Shown one piece after another: positions 22,354 to 30,058 of a DNA stretch of 30,058 bases. Both the position numbers and the translations under genes were made by a program. The notes under the pieces were generated by a model. The model was not told where the DNA came from. It worked only from the letters and a program-made list of their open reading frames with translations, and ran no database searches. Position 1 is the first letter of the stretch. Each line of letters opens with the position of its first letter. Source of the stretch: CAZDXV01 sp964648705 (GTDB lineage Bacteria; Patescibacteriota; Minisyncoccia; Minisyncoccales; GWA2-38-27); assembly GCA_964648705.1 (NCBI GenBank), contig CAZYOI010000002.1, positions 1 through 30,058 on the forward strand. The letters run 5' to 3'.

Positions 22354-23402
22354 TTTGGAGCCTCCATTTGGTCTGTTTCTGTCAAAACCTCATGGAGATC
22401 GTCTAAGTTTTCCAAAACCAGGCCTGCTCCCCTCACTACGGCAGTCATAGAGTCTTCAATAAGCCTGGTGGGTATTTTCACTTCCTGCTGGATTAAAACA
22501 TCAAGCTTTTTTAAAAGGCTTCCTCCTCCGGCCAGATAAATCCCCTTGCTCATAATGTCTGCCACAAGCTCTGGCGGGGTCTCTTCAATAGTGTCTTTTA
22601 CAGAGGTTACTATCTGCTTTACGGACTTTTCCATGGCTTTCCTAATATCCTTGTCTGAAACTATAATCTCCTCCGGCAGACCGGTTACCAGATTCCTCCC
22701 CCTCAGAGGCATTTCAAAAGACTCCTCCAAAGGGAGAGCTGAACCTATGTTGATTTTAGCTTTCTCTGCTCCCCTTTCCCCTATTAAAAGCTTGTATTCC
22801 TCCTGAGCGTACCTGACAATATCCTGGTTGAACTTGTCCCCCGCTATTCTTAAGCTTTTAGCTAAAACAATTCCTCCCAGAGAAATAACTGCTACCTCGG
22901 TGGTTCCTCCCCCTATGTCCACTACAAAGTTGCCTCCGGGCTCCTGAACGTCCAAACGAGCTCCAATGGCTGCCGCCATAGGCTCTTCTATTAAAAAGAC
23001 CTGCCTTGCTCCAGCATTCCTGGCAGCGTCGCAGACAGCCTTCTTTTCAACTTCTGTTACGCCGTAAGGTATGCCCACTATCACTCTGGGCCTGGGCCCT
23101 ATGATAAACTTTCTCTTATGGACCTTCTCAATGAAATATCTAAGCATCTCTTCTGTAACTTCAAAGTCAGAAACCACCCCTTCCACCAAGGGACGGGTGG
23201 CTGTGATATACTCCGGGGTTCTCCCAACCATCCTCTGGGCTTCAGTCCCTATAGCCAGAACCTTTCCTGTTTTCTGGTTTATAGCGACAACAGAGGGCTC
23301 GTTGATAACCATGCCCCTTCCTTTAACATAAACCAAAGAAGTGGCTGTTCCCAGGTCAATAGCTATATCATGTGAAAATTTGCTTAAAACTCTGTTTATC
23401 AT
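22350..23402 (-). CDS. mreB: Rod shape-determining protein MreB (paralogue 1)
   Basis: 350 residues from the ATG at 23402 (MINRVLSKFSHDIAIDLG), 2 bp after the proS stop. A GTG at 23429 would give nine more residues but overlaps proS. Actin fold motifs: phosphate 1 IDLGTATSLVYV, phosphate 2 FVVDIGGGTTEVAV, adenosine motif GIYLAGGGSLLKKL. It forms membrane-bound filaments guiding cell-wall synthesis; the N-terminal amphipathic stretch VLSKF may aid membrane binding. A second MreB lies five genes upstream in the same run. Confidence 0.95.
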   Translation of the reverse strand: MINRVLSKFSHDIAIDLGTATSLVYVKGRGMVINEPSVVAINQKTGKVLAIGTEAQRMVGRTPEYITATRPLVEGVVSDFEVTEEMLRYFIEKVHKRKFIIGPRPRVIVGIPYGVTEVEKKAVCDAARNAGARQVFLIEEPMAAAIGARLDVQEPGGNFVVDIGGGTTEVAVISLGGIVLAKSLRIAGDKFNQDIVRYAQEEYKLLIGERGAEKAKINIGSALPLEESFEMPLRGRNLVTGLPEEIIVSDKDIRKAMEKSVKQIVTSVKDTIEETPPELVADIMSKGIYLAGGGSLLKKLDVLIQQEVKIPTRLIEDSMTAVVRGAGLVLENLDDLHEVLTETDQMEAPK

Positions 23403-23404
23403 AT

Positions 23405-24841
23405 TCAATAAGCTTGAGCGAAAAGCCACTTTTGATTAGTTCTTTTTCCGCAATAAACACATTTTCCCTCAGAAGAATCAGAAAAAAGGGCTCTGGTGGT
23501 CGCTTTTGTCTCTTTTTTAATCTTTTCCTCGCATTTAGAATCTCCGCACCAAAAGGCCTTTAAAAAGCCTTTTTCTTTTTTAATTGTTTCTTTAAACTCC
23601 CTGTAATCAGAAACTTCTCTGGTATTTTCTTTCAAATGCTCCCGGCTCTTTTCCAGCAGACCTTTCTGAATAGAATCCAGCAGTTTTTCTATTCTGGAAG
23701 GCAGAGAGCTAAAAGGAACAGATTCTTTTTCTCCGCTGTCTCTTCTAACTAGAACCGCTTTTCCCTTTTTCAGCTCCTTTTCTCCTATATCGATTCTCAA
23801 AGGAACGCCTTTCAGCTCCCAGTAGTTGTACTTCCAGCCGAGGCTGTAATTCTTCCGACAATCAACTTTAACCCTGAAACTCTTTAAACTCTTTTTTATC
23901 TTCTCAACTTCTCCGGAGAGCTTCCTGTCTATGCTCCCCTTTTTCAAAACAGGGACAATAACAATCTGAATCGGAGCCAGCCGAGGGGGAAGAACAAGGC
24001 CCGAATTATCTCCGTGAGACATAATCAAAGCTCCTATGCTTCTGGTAGAAAGCCCCCAGGAGGTCTGCCAGGGAATTCTTTTCTTCCCTTTTTTATCTGA
24101 AAACTTGATATCAAAAGCTTTAGCAAAGTTCTGGCCCAAATCATGAGAAGTGCATCCCTGAAGGGCTTTTCCGTCCGGCATAAGCATCTCGTAGGTATAG
24201 GTGGTTAAAGCGCCGGGGAACTTCTCAGAATCCGACTTTATCCCCGTATAGCCGGCAATAGCAAAATATTCCTGATAAAGCTCAACATATTTTTCCATAA
24301 TCTCTTCTGCTTTATCTACAGCTCCTTTATGCTCGGCATGAACCGTATGGCCTTCTTGCCATAAAAACTCCGTTGTCCTTAAAAACAAGCGGGATCTCAT
24401 TTCCCAGCGGACAATATTGCACCACTGATTTACCAAAAGAGGCAGGTCTCTCCAGGAATCAATCCAGTCAGCAAACATGCTGTAGATAATGGTCTCTGAA
24501 GTAGGTCTTACAACCAGCTTCTCTTTAAGCTTCTTTCCCCCTCCGATAGTAACTATAGCCAGTTCGGGCGAAAACCCTTTTATATGCTCTTTTTCCTTCT
24601 TCAAAAACCTCTCCGGGATAAAAAGAGGAAAATAGGCGTTTTCCGCTCCGGCTGTTTTAATCATTTCATCTAAAACATCTTTAATATTCTCCCAGACAGC
24701 GTATCCGTAGGGGCGAATCACCTGGCATCCCTTTACCGGAGCGTAGTCTGCCATTTCTGATTTTCTGGTAACCTCCGTATACCACTTGGAGAAATTATCT
24801 GTTTTTTTAACCAGATATTCTTTTTCAAAGTTTTTGCTCAT
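23405..24841 (-). CDS. proS: Prolyl-tRNA synthetase, archaeal/eukaryote type
   Basis: 478 residues. Class II synthetase of the short ProS type lacking the large bacterial editing insertion. Motif 2 region RPTSETIIYSMFADWIDSWR and LPLLVNQWCNIVRWE, HTVHA, motif 3 GLSTRSIGALIMSHGD, then an anticodon-binding domain (QIVIVPV). The C-terminal domain has four possible zinc ligands (WCGDSKC and CVYCGKRT) and ends in Tyr (LFAQAY), as in archaeal and eukaryotic enzymes. Between rseP (1 bp) and mreB (2 bp). Confidence 0.95.
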   Translation of the reverse strand: MSKNFEKEYLVKKTDNFSKWYTEVTRKSEMADYAPVKGCQVIRPYGYAVWENIKDVLDEMIKTAGAENAYFPLFIPERFLKKEKEHIKGFSPELAIVTIGGGKKLKEKLVVRPTSETIIYSMFADWIDSWRDLPLLVNQWCNIVRWEMRSRLFLRTTEFLWQEGHTVHAEHKGAVDKAEEIMEKYVELYQEYFAIAGYTGIKSDSEKFPGALTTYTYEMLMPDGKALQGCTSHDLGQNFAKAFDIKFSDKKGKKRIPWQTSWGLSTRSIGALIMSHGDNSGLVLPPRLAPIQIVIVPVLKKGSIDRKLSGEVEKIKKSLKSFRVKVDCRKNYSLGWKYNYWELKGVPLRIDIGEKELKKGKAVLVRRDSGEKESVPFSSLPSRIEKLLDSIQKGLLEKSREHLKENTREVSDYREFKETIKKEKGFLKAFWCGDSKCEEKIKKETKATTRALFSDSSEGKCVYCGKRTNQKWLFAQAY

Positions 24842-24842
24842 T

Positions 24843-25922
24843 TTAAAATATTCTTATTATGTCCATTACTGTTATAAAGATCATTAAAAGAATCAAAAGG
24901 ATAAAGAAGGCGCTGCTCACTTTTTCTACAACCTTGGCGTTCAAAGGCTTTCTCCTTATTCTTTCAATAGTCAGAAACAAAAGCCAGCCTCCGTCCAAAG
25001 CCGGAACAGGCAGAATATTGATTATGGCCAGGTGGACCGTTAAAACAGCCACAAAGTTCAAGAAATAGCTCGCCCCCAGACCGCCTACTCTGGAAAAAAG
25101 CTGGAAAATGCCGACAATGCCCGTCACCTCCATGCCGGCAGGAACACCTTCTCCTTGAAACAAACTGGCAAAAAGCATTCCCCAGCCCTCTATTATTCTC
25201 CAAGTCAAGTTTCCCGTAGCCAAAACGCCCCGCCAGACAGCCTGATACCAAGGATAGGACTCCAAGCCCGTTCTCACCAGAGCTACGCCCATAGCTCCCT
25301 CGCCTTCCGGAGGAGAAACTCTCGGAATCAGAGAAACCTTCATAATATCTCCTCCTCTCTGAATCTTAAGAGCAACTTCTCTCCCTTTATACTCTTTAAC
25401 AAGATCTTTCACCTGATCCACCTTGTCTACAGCCAGAGCTCTGCCTTCTATTTCAGCTCCCCTTATAATGTCTCCCGTCTTCAAACCCGCTCTCTCGGCC
25501 GGAGAATCTTTAGAAACCCCTATAATCTGAACTTTAGGGTCTGCCGCTCCTTCAGCTGAATCCTCGATAATGGTGGGAGAGCCAAGAGCCATAACAACGC
25601 TCAAGAGAACAGCCGCTATAATCCAGAAGGAGATAACTCCGCCTGCGATTATCAAGGCCTTCTGCCAATAGGGCTTGACACTAAAGCTTCCCGGCTCCTC
25701 TATTCTCTTCTCCTGGCCGTATATTTTAACAAAGCCCCCGAAAGGAAGAAGGTTTATAGAATAGAGGGTCTCTCCTATCTTCTTTCCCCAGATTCTGGGA
25801 GGATAGCCGAATCCGAACTCCTCCACTTTTACTCCGAACTTCTTAGCTAAGAGAAAATGGCCCAGCTCGTGGAAAAAAATCAATAATATTAAAGATAAAA
25901 CAGCTATTATTACGATAATCAT
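24843..25922 (-). CDS. rseP: Site-2 intramembrane metalloprotease RseP
   Basis: 359 residues. Zinc motif HELGH (18-22) in the first transmembrane helix, PDZ domain at about 130-198 (GVSKDSPAERAGLKTGDII), and the third ligand motif PALDGG (307-312) in a later helix. Cleaves membrane-bound anti-sigma factors or signal-peptide remnants. Four transmembrane helices fit the family. It overlaps frr by 4 bp. No anti-sigma factor gene is in the window. Confidence 0.94.
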   Translation of the reverse strand: MIIVIIAVLSLILLIFFHELGHFLLAKKFGVKVEEFGFGYPPRIWGKKIGETLYSINLLPFGGFVKIYGQEKRIEEPGSFSVKPYWQKALIIAGGVISFWIIAAVLLSVVMALGSPTIIEDSAEGAADPKVQIIGVSKDSPAERAGLKTGDIIRGAEIEGRALAVDKVDQVKDLVKEYKGREVALKIQRGGDIMKVSLIPRVSPPEGEGAMGVALVRTGLESYPWYQAVWRGVLATGNLTWRIIEGWGMLFASLFQGEGVPAGMEVTGIVGIFQLFSRVGGLGASYFLNFVAVLTVHLAIINILPVPALDGGWLLFLTIERIRRKPLNAKVVEKVSSAFFILLILLMIFITVMDIIRIF

Positions 25923-26473
25923 CCTTCTTTTATAGCTTTCTTTTTATTCTCAACCAAATCCCTGACTTTATTGTTATACTCGTCAACAAGCTCCTGGAGA
26001 TCCTCTTTTGCCTTAAACTTGTCGTCTTCTCTTATTTCCCCTTTTTCCTCTTTTTTCTGAATGTCATGCCAGGCCTCTTCTCTCCATCTCCTTATCGTTT
26101 TCCTCGCCTCCTCCTGCTTTTCTGAAAGAAGGCTTATCAGCCTCTCTCTATACTCTTCGTTCATAGCAGGAAGCTTAATCCTTATTACATCCTGGTCCAC
26201 TACAGGCGAAGCCCCCAGATCCCCCTTGGCCAGACTTTTCTCTATGGGCTCTAAGTATGACTTGTCCCAGGGCTGGATTACGATCTGCTTCGGATCCGGG
26301 GTGGAAATAGCAGCCAGCTGCTTTAAGGGAAGCTTCTGGCCGAAGCAGTCAACCGCCACATCCTCGACCAAAGAAGGATTGGCTCTCCCTGTCCTTATCT
26401 TCCTTAATTCTTCTTTTAAATGATTAAGAACTTTTTCAAGCTCCGGTTTGATTTTATCTACGTCTTGATACAT
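25919..26473 (-). CDS. frr: Ribosome recycling factor
   Basis: 184 residues, normal length. RTGRANPSLVEDV, STPDPKQIVIQPWDKS and IRIKLPAMNEEYRERL are classic RRF segments. Splits post-termination ribosomes together with EF-G. 2-bp gap after holB, 4-bp overlap with rseP. The usual bacterial neighbours (rpsB, tsf, pyrH, uppS) are absent, though rseP is a common companion. Confidence 0.97.
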   Translation of the reverse strand: MYQDVDKIKPELEKVLNHLKEELRKIRTGRANPSLVEDVAVDCFGQKLPLKQLAAISTPDPKQIVIQPWDKSYLEPIEKSLAKGDLGASPVVDQDVIRIKLPAMNEEYRERLISLLSEKQEEARKTIRRWREEAWHDIQKKEEKGEIREDDKFKAKEDLQELVDEYNNKVRDLVENKKKAIKEG

Positions 26474-26475
26474 GG

Positions 26476-27324
26476 TTAAAGATGAATTAAAAGATTTTCA
26501 ATAGCCAGCTTGCAGCTTATATTACTAGTATAAAGCAAAAACTGGGTGCCTTGAAGCTCTTTAAGAAAGCTCAAATTATCAAAAGAGCTTTCTTTTGAAA
26601 TAATGTGTCCTCTTAGATACTCTGACCAGACAGACAAAACCTCCTCTGCTTCCTCTTTCTCCCTGCTTACTTCTTTAGCGTATTTAAAGCGCTCGGCAAA
26701 AGGAGACTCTTTCAGTTTTAAAAGGTCGGAGACAATCCTCTTTCTTTTCTCAAGCTTCCGGGGATCTTCCAGAAAATCCATAATTCTCCCCGGCCTGCCC
26801 AGAGAAATAAGAGCGAGATTCTCTGCCTTCTCTTCAGAAAACCCCCTTTTTAAAAGATGCTTTCTGATCAGATCTTTCTTGACGGGAGAGAATCTAAGAG
26901 TCTGAACTCTGGAAGTGATAGTGGAAAGAAGGGTTTCTGGATATTCTGTAATCAATATAAGGAGAGTGTTTCCTTTGGGCTCTTCCAAAAGCTTTAAAAA
27001 AGAGCTCTGGGCTTGAAAGGTCATCTTATGGGCTTTGTCTATTATCCCTATCTTCAAAGGAGCGGAATAGGGCTTTAAGGAGAGGCGGGAGATAAGCCCT
27101 CTTATCTGGAATATCTGGATTTTCTCTTTTTCCGGCTCTATCACAATCAGGTCGGGATGTTTTTCAATGTTTCCGGGGTTATCGTATAAGTATCTCGCAA
27201 ACTCCAAAGCCAAAGTCCTCTTGCCTATCTTCTCCTGGCCTGAAAAAAGAAGGGCATGGGGGATCTTTCCCAAATCTGCCGCCTTTTTCAGAAAATGCCG
27301 CTGTTTTTGATGCCCTATAATCAT
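26476..27324 (-). CDS. holB: DNA polymerase III delta' subunit (clamp loader)
   Basis: About 282 residues from the ATG at 27324 (MIIGHQKQRHFLKKAADLGK), which overlaps the mreB stop by 4 bp; the longer open frame runs into mreB. AAA+ fold: Walker A-like GQEKIGKRT, KIGIIDKAHKMTFQAQSSFL and KLLEEPKGNTLLILIT, sensor-like SRVQTLRF. The usual delta' zinc cysteines are absent, so a DnaX-like or other clamp-loader relative is possible, but length and the LLEEP motif favour delta'. Confidence 0.87.
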   Translation of the reverse strand: MIIGHQKQRHFLKKAADLGKIPHALLFSGQEKIGKRTLALEFARYLYDNPGNIEKHPDLIVIEPEKEKIQIFQIRGLISRLSLKPYSAPLKIGIIDKAHKMTFQAQSSFLKLLEEPKGNTLLILITEYPETLLSTITSRVQTLRFSPVKKDLIRKHLLKRGFSEEKAENLALISLGRPGRIMDFLEDPRKLEKRKRIVSDLLKLKESPFAERFKYAKEVSREKEEAEEVLSVWSEYLRGHIISKESSFDNLSFLKELQGTQFLLYTSNISCKLAIENLLIHL

Positions 27325-28328
27325 TTTTTGGACATTATGCTCTTTTTGTAGGCCTCCAGATTTTCCAAAACCACGCCTGTCCCTTTGGCTACGCACAAAA
27401 GCGGGTCTTCTGCCACAAAGCAGGGAACGCCGGTGGACTTGGCTACCAGCTCGTCTATATTCCTAATCAAAGCCCCTCCTCCCGAGATAATCATCCCTTT
27501 GTCCATAATATCGGCAGCAAGCTCTGGAGGAGTTTCCCTTAAAACCCTTTTTACCACCTGAACAATCTCATGAAGGTTTTCCGATATCGCATCCGAAATC
27601 TCATTGGAGGATATTTTAACATTCTGAGGAAGACCGGAAGCCAAATGCCTTCCCCTGATTTCCATCTCCCGAGGTTTTTTCTCAAGAATGGCTGTTCCTA
27701 TCTTAATCTTAATATCTTCTGCTGTTTGCTCTCCTACGGCCAGATTATACTTTTCTTTAATGTAGTTTGTAATGGCGCTGTCCATTTTATCCCCCCCTAC
27801 CCTCAAAGAATCCCAAGTAACAACGCCGCCGAGGGAAATAACAGCAACTTCAGAGGTTCCCCCTCCAATATCAATTATCATATGCCCGGAACAGGAATTG
27901 ATAGGTATGCCGGCTCCAATAGCCGCCAGAACGGGCTCTTTGGCCAGATAAACCCCTTTAGCTCCTGCCCCTGTTCCAGCTTCAATAACGGCTCTTCTTT
28001 CTGTAGAGGTGATTCCGGCAGGAACCCCTATCAAGAGCTCCGGCCTCAAAAATCTGAAAGTGCCCGGAACCTTTTTGACAAAATAGCGGATAATAGCTTC
28101 TGTCACCCGGTAATCCGCTATAACGCCGTCCTTTAGGGGCCTGTAAACCCTGATAGCGTCCGGCGTTCTTCCTGTCATCTCCTTGGCTTCTTTGCCTATA
28201 GCTAAAACCTTGTTTTCAGAAAGAGCCACAGCCACCACGGAGGGCTCGTTTAAAACCGCTCCCTTGCCGGAGATAAAGACGATTGAGTTGCAGGTCCCCA
28301 AATCTATGCCTATTTTCCTGACAAACAT
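27321..28328 (-). CDS. Rod shape-determining protein MreB (paralogue 2)
   Basis: 335 residues. IGIDLGTCNSIVFI, MIIDIGGGTSEVAV and GMIISGGGALIRNI mark the actin-like ATPase motifs. Shorter at the N-terminus than the other MreB and without its amphipathic extension. The start overlaps murA by 19 bp; no other ATG fits before the first strand. The pair differs throughout, so they are old paralogues rather than a recent duplication. May form mixed filaments or have a separate role. Confidence 0.93.
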   Translation of the reverse strand: MFVRKIGIDLGTCNSIVFISGKGAVLNEPSVVAVALSENKVLAIGKEAKEMTGRTPDAIRVYRPLKDGVIADYRVTEAIIRYFVKKVPGTFRFLRPELLIGVPAGITSTERRAVIEAGTGAGAKGVYLAKEPVLAAIGAGIPINSCSGHMIIDIGGGTSEVAVISLGGVVTWDSLRVGGDKMDSAITNYIKEKYNLAVGEQTAEDIKIKIGTAILEKKPREMEIRGRHLASGLPQNVKISSNEISDAISENLHEIVQVVKRVLRETPPELAADIMDKGMIISGGGALIRNIDELVAKSTGVPCFVAEDPLLCVAKGTGVVLENLEAYKKSIMSKK

Positions 28329-29623
28329 ATTCTTTTAATATCAGCTCCTAAATTTTTTAATCTCTCTTCTATTTTCTCATAACCCCGGTCTATCTGGTAA
28401 ACATTGTTAATAACGGTTTTTCCTTCTGATATGAGGCCGGCGATTACTAAAGCGGCTCCCGCCCTCAAATCAGAACCGGGTATTTCCCTTCCGTATAATT
28501 TAGTAGGCCCGTAGACTATGCCCCGGTGGGGATCGCAGAAAATAATATCAGCTCCCATTTTATTCAATTCCTCCAAATACTTTAACCTCCCTTCGTACAA
28601 AGGATCGTGAATCAGGGTGGGACCCGGCGTCTGAGTAGCCAGAACGCCGAGCTCCGGCTGCAGATCGGAATGGATCCCCGGATAAGGCAGGCTTTGGATC
28701 TTGTCTATTTTCAAGTCAGAAGGAAATACCTCGATGGTTTCCGGATCTTTGATTTCAAACCTGGCCCCGAAGTCGGAAAGCCTTTTTAAAAAAAGGTCTA
28801 AAAAGGAAAGCTGGGCTTTTCTGACAAGAGCATGCCCTCTGGTAGCCAGAATTGCCGCAATAAAGGTGCCCGTTTCAATAGGATCTGATATTATCTTCCA
28901 TTTAAAGCCCTTCAGCTTCTTTTTCCCTTTTATCTCAAAACTATGGCATCCCCCGTCTTTTATCTCAGCTCCCATCTCTCTTAAAACCTTTACCAGTTCC
29001 TGTATCTGATAATCCTGGTCGGCCGTTTTCAGAACGGTCGTTAGAGGATTCCTGGCAGAATACAAGAGAACGTTTTCTGTAGCTGTTACGCTGAATTCTT
29101 TTAAAACAACCTCAATGGGCTTGTCTTTCCTGAATTTCAGAACCGTCTTGTAGCTGGATTTAAAATGAGAATCTTTTTTAAAAACAAAAGAGCCGTCTTC
29201 AACAGAACTATTAATCCCCATTTGGGAGAAAGCGTCCAAATGGGTGTCTATAGGCCTTGACCCTATCAAACAGCCCCCGGGAGGAGGAATTTCAACTTCT
29301 CCGAATCTGGCCAAAAGGGGGCCTGTTATTAAAATAGAACCCCTTAAAAACCTTACTATCTCCCTGGGCAGATTATCAAGATTAAGAGAAGAATTCTTAA
29401 CTTTTATCTTTCTTTCTCCAAGCCAGGTTATCTCAGATCCCAGCCCCTTTAAAATATCTATCATCTTAAAAACATCTTCTATGAGGGGAAGATTGTCTAT
29501 TTCGCAAGCTTCATCGGTTAAAAGAGTGGCAGCCAGTATGGGAAAGGCTGCATTTTTGGCGCCTCTTGTCTCTACTTCTCCCTTAAGGGGCTTTCCGCCT
29601 TTTATTTCGAATTTTCCGTTCAT
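28310..29623 (-). CDS. murA: UDP-N-acetylglucosamine 1-carboxyvinyltransferase MurA
   Basis: 437 residues. First committed step of peptidoglycan synthesis: transfers enolpyruvate from PEP to UDP-GlcNAc. RGAKNAAFPILAATLL carries K23 and N24. The loop PPPGGCLIGSRPID has the catalytic Cys118, the residue modified by fosfomycin. FLRGSILITGPL (92-103) is the substrate-binding segment. First gene of the run murA-mreB2-holB-frr-rseP-proS-mreB1-gatC-pilin-gatA-HEPN. Probably leaderless: the promoter lies 8 nt before the ATG. Confidence 0.97.
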   Translation of the reverse strand: MNGKFEIKGGKPLKGEVETRGAKNAAFPILAATLLTDEACEIDNLPLIEDVFKMIDILKGLGSEITWLGERKIKVKNSSLNLDNLPREIVRFLRGSILITGPLLARFGEVEIPPPGGCLIGSRPIDTHLDAFSQMGINSSVEDGSFVFKKDSHFKSSYKTVLKFRKDKPIEVVLKEFSVTATENVLLYSARNPLTTVLKTADQDYQIQELVKVLREMGAEIKDGGCHSFEIKGKKKLKGFKWKIISDPIETGTFIAAILATRGHALVRKAQLSFLDLFLKRLSDFGARFEIKDPETIEVFPSDLKIDKIQSLPYPGIHSDLQPELGVLATQTPGPTLIHDPLYEGRLKYLEELNKMGADIIFCDPHRGIVYGPTKLYGREIPGSDLRAGAALVIAGLISEGKTVINNVYQIDRGYEKIEERLKNLGADIKRICLSGK

Positions 29624-29631
29624 ACAATTAT

Positions 29632-29660
29632 ATATTAATCTAAATCTAAACGGTTGGCAA
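29632..29660 (-). promoter_or_regulatory. Putative promoter of the murA gene run
   Basis: Minus strand: -35 TTGCCA (29660-29655), 17-bp spacer, -10 TAATAT (29637-29632). The predicted start is about 2 nt before the murA ATG (29623). Confidence 0.65.
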
Positions 29661-29663
29661 GCC

Positions 29664-29694
29664 GAAAAAAAGCCCGAGCTTGAGGCTCGAGCCT
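29664..29694 (-). terminator. Terminator of the 66-residue gene
   Basis: Minus strand: 10-bp stem (AGGCTCGAGC with GCTCGGGCTT, two G-T pairs), 5-nt loop, then TTTTTTT. It overlaps the stop codon of the small gene. Confidence 0.85.
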
Positions 29695-29893
29695 ATCTAA
29701 TTAATCCTTTACTCTGTAACTTCCTAACTGCCTCTGTTAAAATATTGAACTTCAAAAGAACTGGCATTTCAGAAATTTCCTTCTCCTTTTCTTCTGGCAA
29801 AGGCAGTCCTGCTATTGAAGAAAAAATGTTTCTTTCTTCTTGAATTAATCCTGCCAAATCTAGTTTTTCTTCTGTTTTTTCAAGAGAGAGCAT
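29693..29893 (-). CDS. Small soluble protein of 66 residues, unknown function
   Basis: ATG at 29893 with a GGGAG site 5-6 nt upstream; the frame is open further upstream, but that part is low-complexity and covers the promoter. The product is charged and largely helical (LSLEKTEEKLDLAGLIQEER, then SEMPVLLKFNILTEAVRKLQ). No membrane segment, no recognised family. It has its own promoter (TGCTATAAT) and a terminator, so it is a single-gene transcript. Confidence 0.75.
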   Translation of the reverse strand: MLSLEKTEEKLDLAGLIQEERNIFSSIAGLPLPEEKEKEISEMPVLLKFNILTEAVRKLQSKGLIR

Positions 29894-29943
29894 GGCTTCT
29901 CCCTTCCCTGTTTTGTTGGAAAAAAGCTTTATATTATTATAGC

Positions 29944-29952
29944 AAAAAAGAA
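29944..29952 (-). promoter_or_regulatory. Putative extended -10 promoter of the 66-residue gene
   Basis: TGCTATAAT on the minus strand at about 29945-29937, with no clear -35 in the T-rich upstream sequence. It faces away from the gene at 30004. Confidence 0.5.
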
Positions 29953-29988
29953 AAAAAGCAAATAAATGTTTTAAAAAAAGAAGTTTTC

Positions 29989-29997
29989 TGCTAAAAT
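29989..29997 (+). promoter_or_regulatory. Putative extended -10 promoter of the gene at 30004
   Basis: TGCTAAAAT. The predicted start falls on the A of the ATG at 30004. The -35 region is weak (TTTTAA). Confidence 0.5.
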
Positions 29998-30003
29998 TAA
30001 AAT

Positions 30004-30058
30004 ATGACAAAAAGAAAAAGAATCAGCCTGATAGCGGTCCTTGCGGCTCTTTTTTTAA
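30004..30058 (+). CDS. Start of a signal-peptide or membrane protein, cut by the window end
   Basis: Eighteen codons are visible: MTKRKRISLIAVLAALFL, a basic N-terminus followed by a hydrophobic core, as in a signal peptide or membrane anchor. An extended -10 box lies 6 nt before the ATG and no Shine-Dalgarno site is seen. The product cannot be named. Confidence 0.55.
   Translation, partial: MTKRKRISLIAVLAALFL

Noticed and set aside
25155..25559. 134-codon plus-strand frame opposite rseP
   Set aside because: Antisense to a well-supported protease gene; composition and lack of expression signals fit a shadow.
29894..30010. N-terminal extension of the 66-residue protein
   Set aside because: Low-complexity Phe/Leu/Lys translation covering the promoter; the GGGAG site before 29893 marks the better start.
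1..30058. CRISPR arrays, insertion sequences with inverted repeats, prophage genes
   Set aside because: No regular repeat-spacer pattern, transposase gene or phage structural gene was seen; mobile elements are limited to inteins, the intron and one possible fragment.

Overview
The window most likely comes from a Candidate Phyla Radiation (Patescibacteria) bacterium, probably a parcubacterium. This is inferred from gene content, not from a database match. Supporting points are very tight gene packing with 4-bp stop/start overlaps, a short PheT without the N-terminal tRNA-binding domain, an archaeal/eukaryote-type prolyl-tRNA synthetase, two MreB paralogues, a signal-peptide protein with a DUF5667-like region, a pilin-LamG protein, inteins in GyrB and a group I intron in a tRNA(CAT). 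The code is standard: TGA is used as a stop.

Layout. Positions 1-3406 read mostly rightward: a secreted coiled-coil protein with a C-terminal Kazal-like domain, then miaB and miaA, which act in sequence on A37 of tRNAs. Between miaB and miaA, on the minus strand, lies a 36-residue membrane-protein gene with its own promoter, Shine-Dalgarno site and terminator. From 3423 nearly everything reads leftward: gatB alone; secE-nusG-rplK-dCMP deaminase-tmk-thyX; pheS-DUF6922-AbiEii-pheT-gyrB, with two inteins in gyrB; and pyrD-pyrF-pyrE. A rightward island at 18666-19252 holds three tRNAs. The first is split by a 245-nt group I intron, and a coding remnant sits behind it. From 29623 down to 19295 runs a run of eleven tightly packed genes: murA-mreB2-holB-frr-rseP-proS-mreB1-gatC-pilin/LamG-gatA-HEPN-like membrane protein. 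A small gene and the start of a divergent signal-peptide gene close the window.

How the genes work together. dCMP deaminase, ThyX and Tmk make dTDP from dCMP. PyrD, PyrE and PyrF turn dihydroorotate into UMP. GatA, GatB and GatC form the amidotransferase for Gln-tRNA or Asn-tRNA, with gatB far from gatCA. MurA and the MreBs serve cell-wall synthesis and shape. Accessory genes (toxin-like nucleotidyltransferase pair, pilin-LamG, HEPN-like protein) are embedded inside housekeeping operons. Several first genes (miaB, pheS, murA and the gene at 30004) have a -10 box 6 to 9 nt before the start codon, which suggests leaderless mRNAs, whereas internal genes often carry Shine-Dalgarno sites.
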